64,000 nt of DNA from a virus: positions 27,434-91,433 of the IMG/VR virus record IMGVR_UViG_3300030090_006322; one strand, 5' to 3'. Both the position numbers and the translations under genes were made by a program. Below, one piece after another: positions 36,077-43,525 of the stretch; positions within the stretch are counted from its first letter, which is position 1, and each line of letters starts with the position of its first letter. The notes beneath the pieces were generated by a model, which searched no databases, was not told the DNA's origin, and saw only the letters and a program-made list of their open reading frames with translations.

Positions 36077-36924
36077 TAGAACAATTCCAACACAAGTTAA
36101 CCACATCTTTCTTTTTGTGGTTTGACAATTTCCTTTTAACCAAAGGACAAGCCTTTAGTAATAAAACTGGACAGTTTTTTTATTATGAAGATCCAAGGCT
36201 AGACTCTAGGTATTTAGCTTATGGCAGTCCATATAAACAGTGGGTGACAGATTCGTCAATTGCTGGCGCGACAATACCCACAGGTGTTTCAGTTGTAGGA
36301 GCTGGGACTTCTGGAAGAGATGATGGAGTTGTTTTTGATTTTGATAATGGCAGAGCTTTATTCTCTGGAGACAACACTAACATGACTGTAACTGGTGAAT
36401 TCGCAGTTAAAGACTTCAATGTATACTTAACAAACGATACAGAAGACGACCTAATAGTAGAAAACAAATATGTTGTTAATTCAAGGTTGCCCTCTGGCCC
36501 TTTTACTTACATTCAACCTTATGACGATGTTGTTCCCGCCATATTTTTATCTGTTTCTCAAGCTGAAAATGACCCTTTCGCTCTAGGTGGGATGCAAACA
36601 ACAAAAAGTCAGGCAAAAGCTGTAATTTTAGCAGAGGACACTTATCAATTAGACGGTGTTTTGTCTATTTTTATGGACTCTGTAGACGAGGTTATATCAG
36701 CAATACCAATGTCTGGTTATCCAATTGATGAGTTGGGAGACCTCAAAGATAATGAGTTTAATTATTCAACAACTTCCGAAAGTTATAACGCAGAAACAAA
36801 ATTCTGTGTAGAAAAAGTAAGGACATCTAAATTAAGCGATAGAACAAGAAATGTCCTAGCAAATGAACTTTATGTAGGATTCATAGATTTTGACATAGAA
36901 CAACAGAGATATCGCTTCCAATAA
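36073..36924 (+). CDS. virion structural protein, 283 aa
   Basis: Begins MIEQFQHKLTTSFFLWFDNF and is beta-rich afterwards. Shares a 4-base overlap with the gene before it. Comparable proteins occur beside the tail tube in other phages, where they are annotated only as structural. No enzymatic motif. Possibly a tail terminator or collar component. Confidence 0.5.
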   Translation: MIEQFQHKLTTSFFLWFDNFLLTKGQAFSNKTGQFFYYEDPRLDSRYLAYGSPYKQWVTDSSIAGATIPTGVSVVGAGTSGRDDGVVFDFDNGRALFSGDNTNMTVTGEFAVKDFNVYLTNDTEDDLIVENKYVVNSRLPSGPFTYIQPYDDVVPAIFLSVSQAENDPFALGGMQTTKSQAKAVILAEDTYQLDGVLSIFMDSVDEVISAIPMSGYPIDELGDLKDNEFNYSTTSESYNAETKFCVEKVRTSKLSDRTRNVLANELYVGFIDFDIEQQRYRFQ

Positions 36925-36972
36925 TTTCACATTTTAACAATAAAACTGTAAACAACAGAAAGAATCTTTATT

Positions 36973-38169
36973 ATGGCCAGTAGAAACAGAGTAATTTATC
37001 AATCAGAAGGTTTATTCGTCAGCGAAAACGCCTCATCAACAGGTATAACAAAGCATGAACAACTTAATCGTGTTCAAAGCGCTAATTATAGCTTTACCAT
37101 TAATAGGCAAGACATTAACCAGTTCGGAGACTTGGCAAGGATTGACTCCTTGGTGTTAGATCCCCCTACTGTTAGTCTCGATTTTAGCTATTATCTTGCA
37201 GATGGATTTAATGAAAGAGCTATGGGTTTTTTCGTTACTAATTCAGGAAATAACAGAGGCACAGTCATATCTCCAGGAACTGTAAACTGTCCTGTAGGTA
37301 ATTTCGCTTCAGGTCACTTAACCGCTAACTCTGGTATTAACTTTTATATTGCCACTTCTCCAGATGGTGACGATCTAAACCAATCAATAACTGGACAACA
37401 ACTTGATGGTTCTGATACTGTTATCGGAGTTGGTAACTGCTATGTAAGTGATTATACAGTAGATTTTTCTGTAGGAGCTATTCCTACAGTGAGTGTGACA
37501 GTAGAGGGATCGAACATGAACTCCGCAGTGCCAACTAAAAAAGGCACTTATGGTGGTTATGAAATACCCTCTCCAGCAGTAGACCAAGAAGCTGGAACTA
37601 AAATTTATGGTGGAGCTTCCACCGTTCAACTCCCTAATCCCACCACAGATGGTGGTATTACTGGTATTCCTAGTGGAACCGCTACTGCGATCACAGCCTT
37701 GCGCCCAGGAGATGTAACTCTTAATTTAGATAATGTTTCTGGTGAATCTCTAATAAAACTTGGCACTGATGAAGGCGCTCATATTCAAAGTGCTTCCATT
37801 TCATTACCACTTTCTAGAAGTCCTATTGATAGACTTGGTAGTAGGTTCCCATTTGCAAGAGAAGTTGATTTCCCAGTAAATGCCACTCTAAATGTCAGCG
37901 CTATAGTTAATGACGCAGCCACCCAAAACTTGGCTGATATCCTTGATTCTGGAGTCCAAAATGTAAGTCTTCAAGTAAAAGATAAAAACGCAGAAACAGC
38001 CATCAAATATGATATAAAAGGAGTTAAGATTGACAGCCAATCATTCTCCTCAAGCATCGGAGCAAATAAGTCTGTTGATCTAACATTCTCTGCTCAAATA
38101 GGTGGTCCTAACGATGACGTTAATGGAGTGTTTATGAGTGGTGTAGGATTTAATCAAGTCTTTGTCTAA
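36973..38169 (+). CDS. major tail tube-like protein, paralogue 3
   Basis: 398 aa, the longest of the four related tail proteins. GNCYVSDYTVDFSVGAIPTV carries the shared motif, and LDPPTVSLDFSYYLADGFNE and PLSRSPIDRLGSRFPFAREV look like paired tube-domain strands. Its place next to connector genes makes it the best candidate for the main tail tube. The gap of 48 bases before it may hold its own signals. Confidence 0.6.
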   Translation: MASRNRVIYQSEGLFVSENASSTGITKHEQLNRVQSANYSFTINRQDINQFGDLARIDSLVLDPPTVSLDFSYYLADGFNERAMGFFVTNSGNNRGTVISPGTVNCPVGNFASGHLTANSGINFYIATSPDGDDLNQSITGQQLDGSDTVIGVGNCYVSDYTVDFSVGAIPTVSVTVEGSNMNSAVPTKKGTYGGYEIPSPAVDQEAGTKIYGGASTVQLPNPTTDGGITGIPSGTATAITALRPGDVTLNLDNVSGESLIKLGTDEGAHIQSASISLPLSRSPIDRLGSRFPFAREVDFPVNATLNVSAIVNDAATQNLADILDSGVQNVSLQVKDKNAETAIKYDIKGVKIDSQSFSSSIGANKSVDLTFSAQIGGPNDDVNGVFMSGVGFNQVFV

Positions 38170-38171
38170 TA

Positions 38172-38372
38172 ATGAAGGACTCCTCTGACAATAAAGATTT
38201 AAAGGAAAAAAGCTTATCCTCCCCGAAAGGGGGGGAAAAAGCTTCTCCTAAAAAAGATAAATCCTTTAAATTAAACGATCCAAATACCCGCCCTAGAAGG
38301 CAGAATAGAATCCTTAATGACGGGAAAGATTGGTTCGATACTCATCCCGATTGGAGAGAAGATTGGGTTTAG
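38172..38372 (+). CDS. hypothetical charged peptide, 66 aa
   Basis: Lys/Ser/Pro-rich peptide (SSPKGGEKASPKKDKSFKLN) ending WFDTHPDWREDWV. It begins 2 bases after the tail-tube gene and meets the convergent minus-strand gene tail to tail with a 4-base overlap. Unknown function. A CCCCGAAAGGGG hairpin lies inside the coding sequence. Confidence 0.55.
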   Translation: MKDSSDNKDLKEKSLSSPKGGEKASPKKDKSFKLNDPNTRPRRQNRILNDGKDWFDTHPDWREDWV

Positions 38373-38854
38373 GTGTAAGTCACACCTATTCCGCTAGCGT
38401 CAATACCACCTAATTGTCTAGGTTGAGCTTGGTATATATTATACTGTGCAGCTAGTTGGGTTACTCTATTCATGCAATCAGTAGCTAGCCCTCTGTAGAC
38501 TTTGGAGACTTCATTGCGATTAACGAACGTAACGGCACTTTCTCCGTCTCGTAGAGATAATACGTTGTCTCCACTAGCAGTAGACGTTGTAATGCCTCTA
38601 AGGGCATTTCTCGCCTCTTTATTGTAGTAATTTGCTAGATAGAGTTCTTTTAGGACACTTTGAGCTTCTATGTCCATTGCTCCATAAGTGCCAGTAGCCC
38701 CCTCGCCCTCGAAATTTGTGTAAAGGTAAGTGTTTACTTGACCTAAATTTTCAAACAACCACCCACTGACGTTAGCAACTGTAGCGATTCCTGTGTCACC
38801 ATCAAATTCAGTGACAACAATTCCTGAAGCGAGATCTTCTAATACGTTCGGCAT
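38369..38854 (-). CDS. putative head-tail connector protein
   Basis: 161 aa, helical C-terminus (NEVSKVYRGLATDCMNRVTQ). Size and its place next to capsid genes fit a head completion or connector protein; no domain is certain. The minus-strand ATG lies 6 bases after a GTGTAATA box. Confidence 0.45.
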   Translation of the reverse strand: MPNVLEDLASGIVVTEFDGDTGIATVANVSGWLFENLGQVNTYLYTNFEGEGATGTYGAMDIEAQSVLKELYLANYYNKEARNALRGITTSTASGDNVLSLRDGESAVTFVNRNEVSKVYRGLATDCMNRVTQLAAQYNIYQAQPRQLGGIDASGIGVTYT

Positions 38855-38860
38855 ATAGTG

Positions 38861-38868
38861 TATTACAC
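38861..38868 (-). promoter_or_regulatory. GTGTAA box upstream of the 38854 gene
   Basis: GTGTAATA on the minus strand, ending 6 bases before the ATG. Confidence 0.45.
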
Positions 38869-38882
38869 CATATTTTAGTATT

Positions 38883-39332
38883 TTAACTCTCTAACCAATC
38901 AAGAAGTTCCTTATGTTTGGGATTATTTGGGTCCAACTCAACGGCTGGAGTGGGTAGTGGTGCAGAAGCCATATTACCTCTGCTCTGATATCTATTAAAT
39001 TCTTTAATAATATTATCTTTTACCGCTCCTTTATCGTAGTAAGGATTGATCCCAACTTTTCTAGCAAAAGCTTGTAGGTCTGCCTTGCTCATCTTATTTA
39101 GTTTATCTTTAAGTATATCGATATCATTTGTGCCAAAGGAGTTTGTTTCTCCTGCCCCGAAAATAACTTCTACTTCTTGCACAAGCTCTTTATAACGAGC
39201 GGTGCTTGTTTCTCCATTATCTCTAAGCTCCTCCAGCTCTTCTAAAAGCCCTTTTTTAGCTGGCTGTTCTTGCCCCGTGGTGACTTCTTTAAATGGAGCT
39301 TCCTTCTTTTTAACTGTTTTCTTTTTGGCCAT
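38883..39332 (-). CDS. hypothetical protein with SAP/Rho-N-like helix pair
   Basis: 149 aa. A Lys-rich start is followed by a coiled coil and a small helical motif KMSKADLQAFARKVGINPYY, similar to SAP or Rho-N folds that bind nucleic acid or protein. The end is proline-rich. Between capsid and connector genes, it may be a head accessory protein. An independent GTGTA-box lies just before the ATG. Confidence 0.5.
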   Translation of the reverse strand: MAKKKTVKKKEAPFKEVTTGQEQPAKKGLLEELEELRDNGETSTARYKELVQEVEVIFGAGETNSFGTNDIDILKDKLNKMSKADLQAFARKVGINPYYDKGAVKDNIIKEFNRYQSRGNMASAPLPTPAVELDPNNPKHKELLDWLES

Positions 39333-39337
39333 ATAAT

Positions 39338-39348
39338 ATTATATACAC
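39338..39348 (-). promoter_or_regulatory. GTGTA box upstream of the 39332 gene
   Basis: GTGTATATAAT on the minus strand, a variant of the GTGTAA box, ending 5 bases before the ATG. It lies just after the MCP terminator, so this gene is re-initiated separately. Confidence 0.45.
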
Positions 39349-39363
39349 TTAATTAATAAATTA

Positions 39364-39395
39364 CAAAAAAAAAGCCGCCCCCGAAAGGACGGCTT
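39364..39395 (-). terminator. intrinsic terminator after the capsid gene
   Basis: On the minus strand AAGCCG (closed by CC/GG pairs) and CGGCTT form a stem directly followed by nine T. It ends the capsid transcript 20 bases after the stop codon. Confidence 0.85.
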
Positions 39396-39415
39396 CTTTT
39401 ATATGTGGAAGGTTT

Positions 39416-40573
39416 TTACTGACCTTTGATAAGTCCGAGAAGGACACGGTTGTCAAGAACAACACGACCCTCTTCGATCTGACCGTAATAACCAATCTTG
39501 TTCTGACGAACGCTGTACTGGTCATCTGCGATCAAGTTCATCTCGCTGTTGCTATCTGGATCAGTAGCAATAACGCGCATGAGTGAATCGCGAGTACGAT
39601 CAACACCAACAATGATTTCATCAGAAGCGCCAGCAAATGCTGCGTTTCTAGCTCCACCGAAGGTCTTATAAGTAGCAGACCCAGCAGCAGTATCAAAGAT
39701 AGTGTTAAACTTCTGACCTTTACCCATCTCGTTGAATTCCAAGATGTTAACGCCCATGAAGCTATCAAGACCTGCGTTCTGATAAAGCTCACTACGTAAC
39801 TGCTCTGGAGCAGCAAGACCGTTGGAGTTTTCAGCCGCAGCAGCCTCTCCAAGCGCAGCAGTAGTGTTCACAGGGTTGTAAGCCATCGCACGGATGCTTC
39901 CAACAACCTCTGGAGAACAAACGATATCAGTAATACCACGGGTACGAGTGGTGGGAGTTCCACCAATCCAAGAAGTATTAATACGCTTGGCAAGAGTCAT
40001 AAGCTTATTGAAGTCATCAAGAAGAACGGTGTCTGCGACAGCAGTTCTAAAGATTTGCTTATCCTCAAACAAAGGAGAAGTTTTAATTGAAGCGCCAGCA
40101 AGAGAAGTCATAAGAAGAGTAGCAGAAGTGCGCTCTTGCTTAAGAAGAATTTCTTGTGCAACGCGAGTAAATGTTTTTCCGACAACATCCATACGACTCT
40201 TTGCTGCGTAGCGGCGATCAAAGTCAACGGCGGCATCAAGAGTGTAAGTAGCTAACTTAAGCTCGGAAGCTGTAGGAAGCACTTGGTTACTTGGAAGACC
40301 ACCTGCGTGACTCTGACTCCAAACCCTGACGTAATCTTCGTCAGCGATATCGTAGTAAAGGTCAAGCGGGATGCTTGGGTTGTCATCCGCATCAAATTGA
40401 AGCGAATTGAAAAGATTGCTTACAGTAGGAGCTTGGTTGAGAACCTCGGCCAAAACTGGTCCGATGAATTCAGCAAGCGCTACTTGAGCCTCGTATGCCA
40501 CACTGCGGTTACGAGAAGCCATAGCTTTTACAAGCTCGACTTGTTCTGGAGTTCTTTTTAAAGTAATTTTCAT
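39416..40573 (-). CDS. major capsid protein
   Basis: 385 aa, HK97-type major capsid candidate. Sequence runs from a helical N-arm (SRNRSVAYEAQVALAEFIGP) through a domain rich in beta strands (DEIIVGVDRTRDSLMRVI). The gene uses more C-ending codons than its neighbours, as expected for the most abundant protein, has an AGAAAGG Shine-Dalgarno sequence, and is followed by a strong terminator. It lies after a decoration-type gene and a protease/scaffold gene, the standard head order. Confidence 0.8.
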   Translation of the reverse strand: MKITLKRTPEQVELVKAMASRNRSVAYEAQVALAEFIGPVLAEVLNQAPTVSNLFNSLQFDADDNPSIPLDLYYDIADEDYVRVWSQSHAGGLPSNQVLPTASELKLATYTLDAAVDFDRRYAAKSRMDVVGKTFTRVAQEILLKQERTSATLLMTSLAGASIKTSPLFEDKQIFRTAVADTVLLDDFNKLMTLAKRINTSWIGGTPTTRTRGITDIVCSPEVVGSIRAMAYNPVNTTAALGEAAAAENSNGLAAPEQLRSELYQNAGLDSFMGVNILEFNEMGKGQKFNTIFDTAAGSATYKTFGGARNAAFAGASDEIIVGVDRTRDSLMRVIATDPDSNSEMNLIADDQYSVRQNKIGYYGQIEEGRVVLDNRVLLGLIKGQ

Positions 40574-40594
40574 GTTATAAAGCCTTTCTAATTA

Positions 40595-41263
40595 TTAGTT
40601 ACAATCAAACGATACAACGATGTAATCACCAGAGAACTGATCTGTGGTTGGGCCTACGTTTGCACGGTGACCTGTTCCAAGAACGTGTCCAAAGTTCCTA
40701 TCTTGCTCGGCTAACTCACCAGTGGTGATAGCGTTAATGTCAACATGAGCGAAACCAGTAACTTTTCCAGCGCCATCAGGAGAGATTTTAATCCTATTTC
40801 CTGGGGCGTAGCTAGTGATAGGCCCATCGAAAGCTGCTGTAGCTAAAGTAAAGATACCTTTAGTAGCAATAGGAACAGCTTGCCCTGGGAGCATTGCTTG
40901 GAGTTCTTCTTGCTTCTGTGGGTTGTAAAGCAGCTTTTCGCCGTTTTCGTCGTTTTTAGCGGTTTGATAAAGAGTCATCCCAAGTGGGCGATCTCCTTCT
41001 ACTGCGCCTGTAACTTTGATATTAACTTCAGGATACATTTCTGTAGTCCCAAGGAATGGATAGTCGGTGTTACCCAAATAACTATTCGTTTGGTAAGTTA
41101 CAGGATCGTTATCGAAGTTTCCGTCTGCTACTTTCACAAATACCCCAGCATCGCCAAGGCCAGATCCAGTAGTGCTATCGAGAACATCACTATCAATGAT
41201 AGAATACATGTTCACGACATCGTGATCAGAATATTGTCTGAATGGTAGAATTCGTAATGCCAT
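40595..41263 (-). CDS. capsid decoration or stabilising protein
   Basis: 222 aa, beta-rich (DNDPVTYQTNSYLGNTDYPF, GFAHVDINAITTGELAEQDR). Lies directly between protease/scaffold and capsid genes and shares the capsid gene's codon preference. Such a position and size are typical of head decoration proteins. No family is certain. Confidence 0.55.
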   Translation of the reverse strand: MALRILPFRQYSDHDVVNMYSIIDSDVLDSTTGSGLGDAGVFVKVADGNFDNDPVTYQTNSYLGNTDYPFLGTTEMYPEVNIKVTGAVEGDRPLGMTLYQTAKNDENGEKLLYNPQKQEELQAMLPGQAVPIATKGIFTLATAAFDGPITSYAPGNRIKISPDGAGKVTGFAHVDINAITTGELAEQDRNFGHVLGTGHRANVGPTTDQFSGDYIVVSFDCN

Positions 41264-41280
41264 AATTTTAGTTTGTTAAA

Positions 41281-42771
41281 TTAAGAAATTTCAATGTTTT
41301 CGCGGGAAAAAGCTGATTTAAACTTATCGCGCAAAGAGGGTTCTTCAGATGCAGTAGCCTCATTTGCATTAGAGATTTCTGCATCTACAGTTTCAGCAGC
41401 ATCAAGAGCTTCTTCAATTTCTACTTCTTCAGTAGAAGCGTTGGAAAGCTTTTTAGCTACTTCTTCATCAATACGAGCTTGGATTTGAGCATTGAACTCT
41501 TCTTGAACTTCTTTGTTTTTGTGCTTCCAAAGCACATCAAGTTTAGAAGCAAAAGCCTCGTAAGAATCGTCGTCTCCTAAACCTTTAAGTTCGGAAGCAA
41601 GAAATTCACGGTCTTGATCGTCGAGATCAAACTTGTTGTCAATTTCATCCATACGAGTGTTAAACGAAGCGACAGCTTCTTGAGCTTTTTTCTCGTTTTC
41701 AAAACCAGAAATGCGCTCACTAGCAGCACCAAGTTTTTCCTCTAGCTCTGCGACAGAGGCTTTGAGGTCTTCGTATTCTTTAATTTTACCTTCTTTCTCT
41801 AATCTCTCTGCTTCAAGATCCTTACGGTACTGTTCGTCCCGCTGACGGATTGCATCTGCAAAGGTATCAGTCATAGAAGCGACAGCTTCCTTGGAGAATT
41901 TCTTCTCGTTAAGAAGATCCTTTAGTTCTTTTAGAGTATTTTCAAGTTCCATATCAATGATGTTCTTTTGTGTGTTTACATTTAAATTATTATTTTGTGA
42001 AATTTTATCCCTCTTATCATTTATAAAAATTTGAGTTTTTTCAGGAGGTTTCGAATATAGACCTTTCACATCTGCTGCTGGATTTAATGTATAAGCGATG
42101 CCTAACGGGTATATATCACCCATGATTAATCTGTTTATTTTCTCTCCTTTATCGGTCTTACCATTACCGCCATAACTCCTTAAATTACCTTGCAATTTAG
42201 CTATTTCTTCAGGATCAGATATAATTCTAGCCTCACTTAATTTGTCACTGCCCACAGCTAAAACATAACTATTAAATCCTACCTCCCAGCTAGCGGAAAC
42301 TTTCTGATATTGGTCACTTTCACTATCTAAAGAATTTTTTACTAAATTTGTGAAATTAGGATTAATTGTTTTATAAAGAACAGCTCCTAGAGAAATATTA
42401 AAAGGCTCTCTAAGGGTTTTTACCTCTTCTTCGCCCATTAGCTCACTTGAGCCAAACTTGCTGTATCCAGCAGAAACAATATGCCCTACTACTTTTTGTT
42501 TATCATGCTCTATGTTTGTAGGCTTATGAATAAACTTATTAGTATATTTTACGGCTGTAGACGTATCCATCCCATCGCCGTTTTTATTAAATTGATTAAT
42601 TACAGCAGCATTAAAAGCTACACCCATTAAATCTACATTTTCGTCGTAATCTATATCGCTCGGGACTAAAGGTTCTAAATTTTCTAAAGAAGCCTTAGAT
42701 ATCAAAGAAGCCTCATTTATTTCGCAAGGAAGTAAAGGGGCTTCAAATGTAGTGGTGTATTTGTAATCCAT
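41281..42771 (-). CDS. head maturation protease fused to scaffold
   Basis: 496 aa. The first ~240 residues look like a prohead protease: NIEHDKQKVVGHIVSAGYSK gives the His and VSASWEVGF or ISLGAVLYK the Ser. Residues from about 274 are a charged coiled coil typical of scaffolds (AELEEKLGAASERISGFENE). An in-frame ATG at 41952 (Met274) begins this half, and codon use becomes more like the capsid gene from there, so a shorter scaffold may also be made, as in lambda C/Nu3. Start ATG 42771 overlaps the preceding stop as TAATG. Confidence 0.7.
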   Translation of the reverse strand: MDYKYTTTFEAPLLPCEINEASLISKASLENLEPLVPSDIDYDENVDLMGVAFNAAVINQFNKNGDGMDTSTAVKYTNKFIHKPTNIEHDKQKVVGHIVSAGYSKFGSSELMGEEEVKTLREPFNISLGAVLYKTINPNFTNLVKNSLDSESDQYQKVSASWEVGFNSYVLAVGSDKLSEARIISDPEEIAKLQGNLRSYGGNGKTDKGEKINRLIMGDIYPLGIAYTLNPAADVKGLYSKPPEKTQIFINDKRDKISQNNNLNVNTQKNIIDMELENTLKELKDLLNEKKFSKEAVASMTDTFADAIRQRDEQYRKDLEAERLEKEGKIKEYEDLKASVAELEEKLGAASERISGFENEKKAQEAVASFNTRMDEIDNKFDLDDQDREFLASELKGLGDDDSYEAFASKLDVLWKHKNKEVQEEFNAQIQARIDEEVAKKLSNASTEEVEIEEALDAAETVDAEISNANEATASEEPSLRDKFKSAFSRENIEIS

Positions 42772-42986
42772 TATTTTTTATCCATCCAGCTTTTGGGTAG
42801 AGCGCTTTCTGCTCCTATTTTTTTAGCTCTTTTAGTTAGTTTGCTTTTAAACTCCTCAAAACTCATTGGGCCTTCATATCTGCCCCAACTACTCACTGCA
42901 TTTTTTACATCCCTAGCAGATAAAACGGGGAAAGACCTCCTTTTGGGGTCAAGAAAGTCGCTATCTTTTAGCTCGCTTCTTTTTTT
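42771..42986 (-). CDS. start-less ORF, DUF6582-like, probably reached by -1 frameshift
   Basis: An open frame of about 71 codons, beginning just after a TAA at 42987-42989. It reads SELKDSDFLDPKRRSFPVLS, then ARDVKNAVSSWGRYEG and MSFEEFKSKLTKRAKKIGAE, very like the DUF6582-type domain of phage head proteins. There is no ATG, GTG or TTG start before it; the first ATG would give about 31 residues. It lies in the -1 frame of the EF-hand gene, which crosses nine consecutive A at 42980-42988, and its own stop forms TAATG with the protease start. A -1 slip would fuse it to the upstream protein. A homopolymer miscall is the rival explanation. Confidence 0.6.
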   Translation of the reverse strand, partial: KKRSELKDSDFLDPKRRSFPVLSARDVKNAVSSWGRYEGPMSFEEFKSKLTKRAKKIGAESALPKSWMDKK

Positions 42987-43525
42987 TTACCATACCTTTC
43001 GGCAGCGATATCAGTAAGCATTTGAGCGTAAGTCATTTTCTTACCGTTTTTGTCCTTATCTTTATGCATACTCTTGGACTCTTTTTTGTCTTTGCGGAGC
43101 ATTTCGAAATCCTCTTTTGAAATCTTTCCATCCTTGTTTTTATCAAGACCGCTTTTCTGCTTGGGGGTCATATCTGCCTCCATTTTCTTTTTGCCATTTT
43201 TATAAGCAGCTTTTGTGTCTTTTTCCTTGCCATAATGACCAGCCTTCATTTTCTTTTCAGACTCCTTATCAAACTTCATATCTTTCTTAAGAGCTTTCTT
43301 TTCAGCGTCTTTTTTCTCTGAAGGCGCACCCTTATCCAGCTTTTTCATTTTGCTCTTGTCATCCTTGACAGCATCTTTCTCATGTTCGACTTTCTCTTTT
43401 TTAGTGTCGCGCTTGAGTTCTTTTGTATCAATTTTATCATATTGCTGCTTTGTCATGGCAGCTTCAATCTCCTCGGCAGAGATAGATACTTCGATTTCGT
43501 TAGAGTGAAAATTACTGTTTTTCAT
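42968..43525 (-). CDS. Lys/Glu-rich EF-hand protein of the head module
   Basis: 185 aa, strongly charged. A canonical EF-hand loop DKNKDGKISKED lies at residues 128-139, with Asp at positions 1, 5 and 12 and Gly at 6. The rest is Lys-rich and probably extended. It ends ERYGKKKEAS just after a nine-A run that may act as a -1 slippery site. Located between portal and protease, it is probably a minor head protein. Calcium or magnesium binding is inferred. Confidence 0.6.
   Translation of the reverse strand: MKNSNFHSNEIEVSISAEEIEAAMTKQQYDKIDTKELKRDTKKEKVEHEKDAVKDDKSKMKKLDKGAPSEKKDAEKKALKKDMKFDKESEKKMKAGHYGKEKDTKAAYKNGKKKMEADMTPKQKSGLDKNKDGKISKEDFEMLRKDKKESKSMHKDKDKNGKKMTYAQMLTDIAAERYGKKKEAS

Noticed and set aside
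38215-38240. Terminator-like hairpin in the 66-aa gene
   Set aside because: CCCCGAAAGGGG lies inside a coding frame and is followed by A, not T, on the plus strand. It could not end that transcript.
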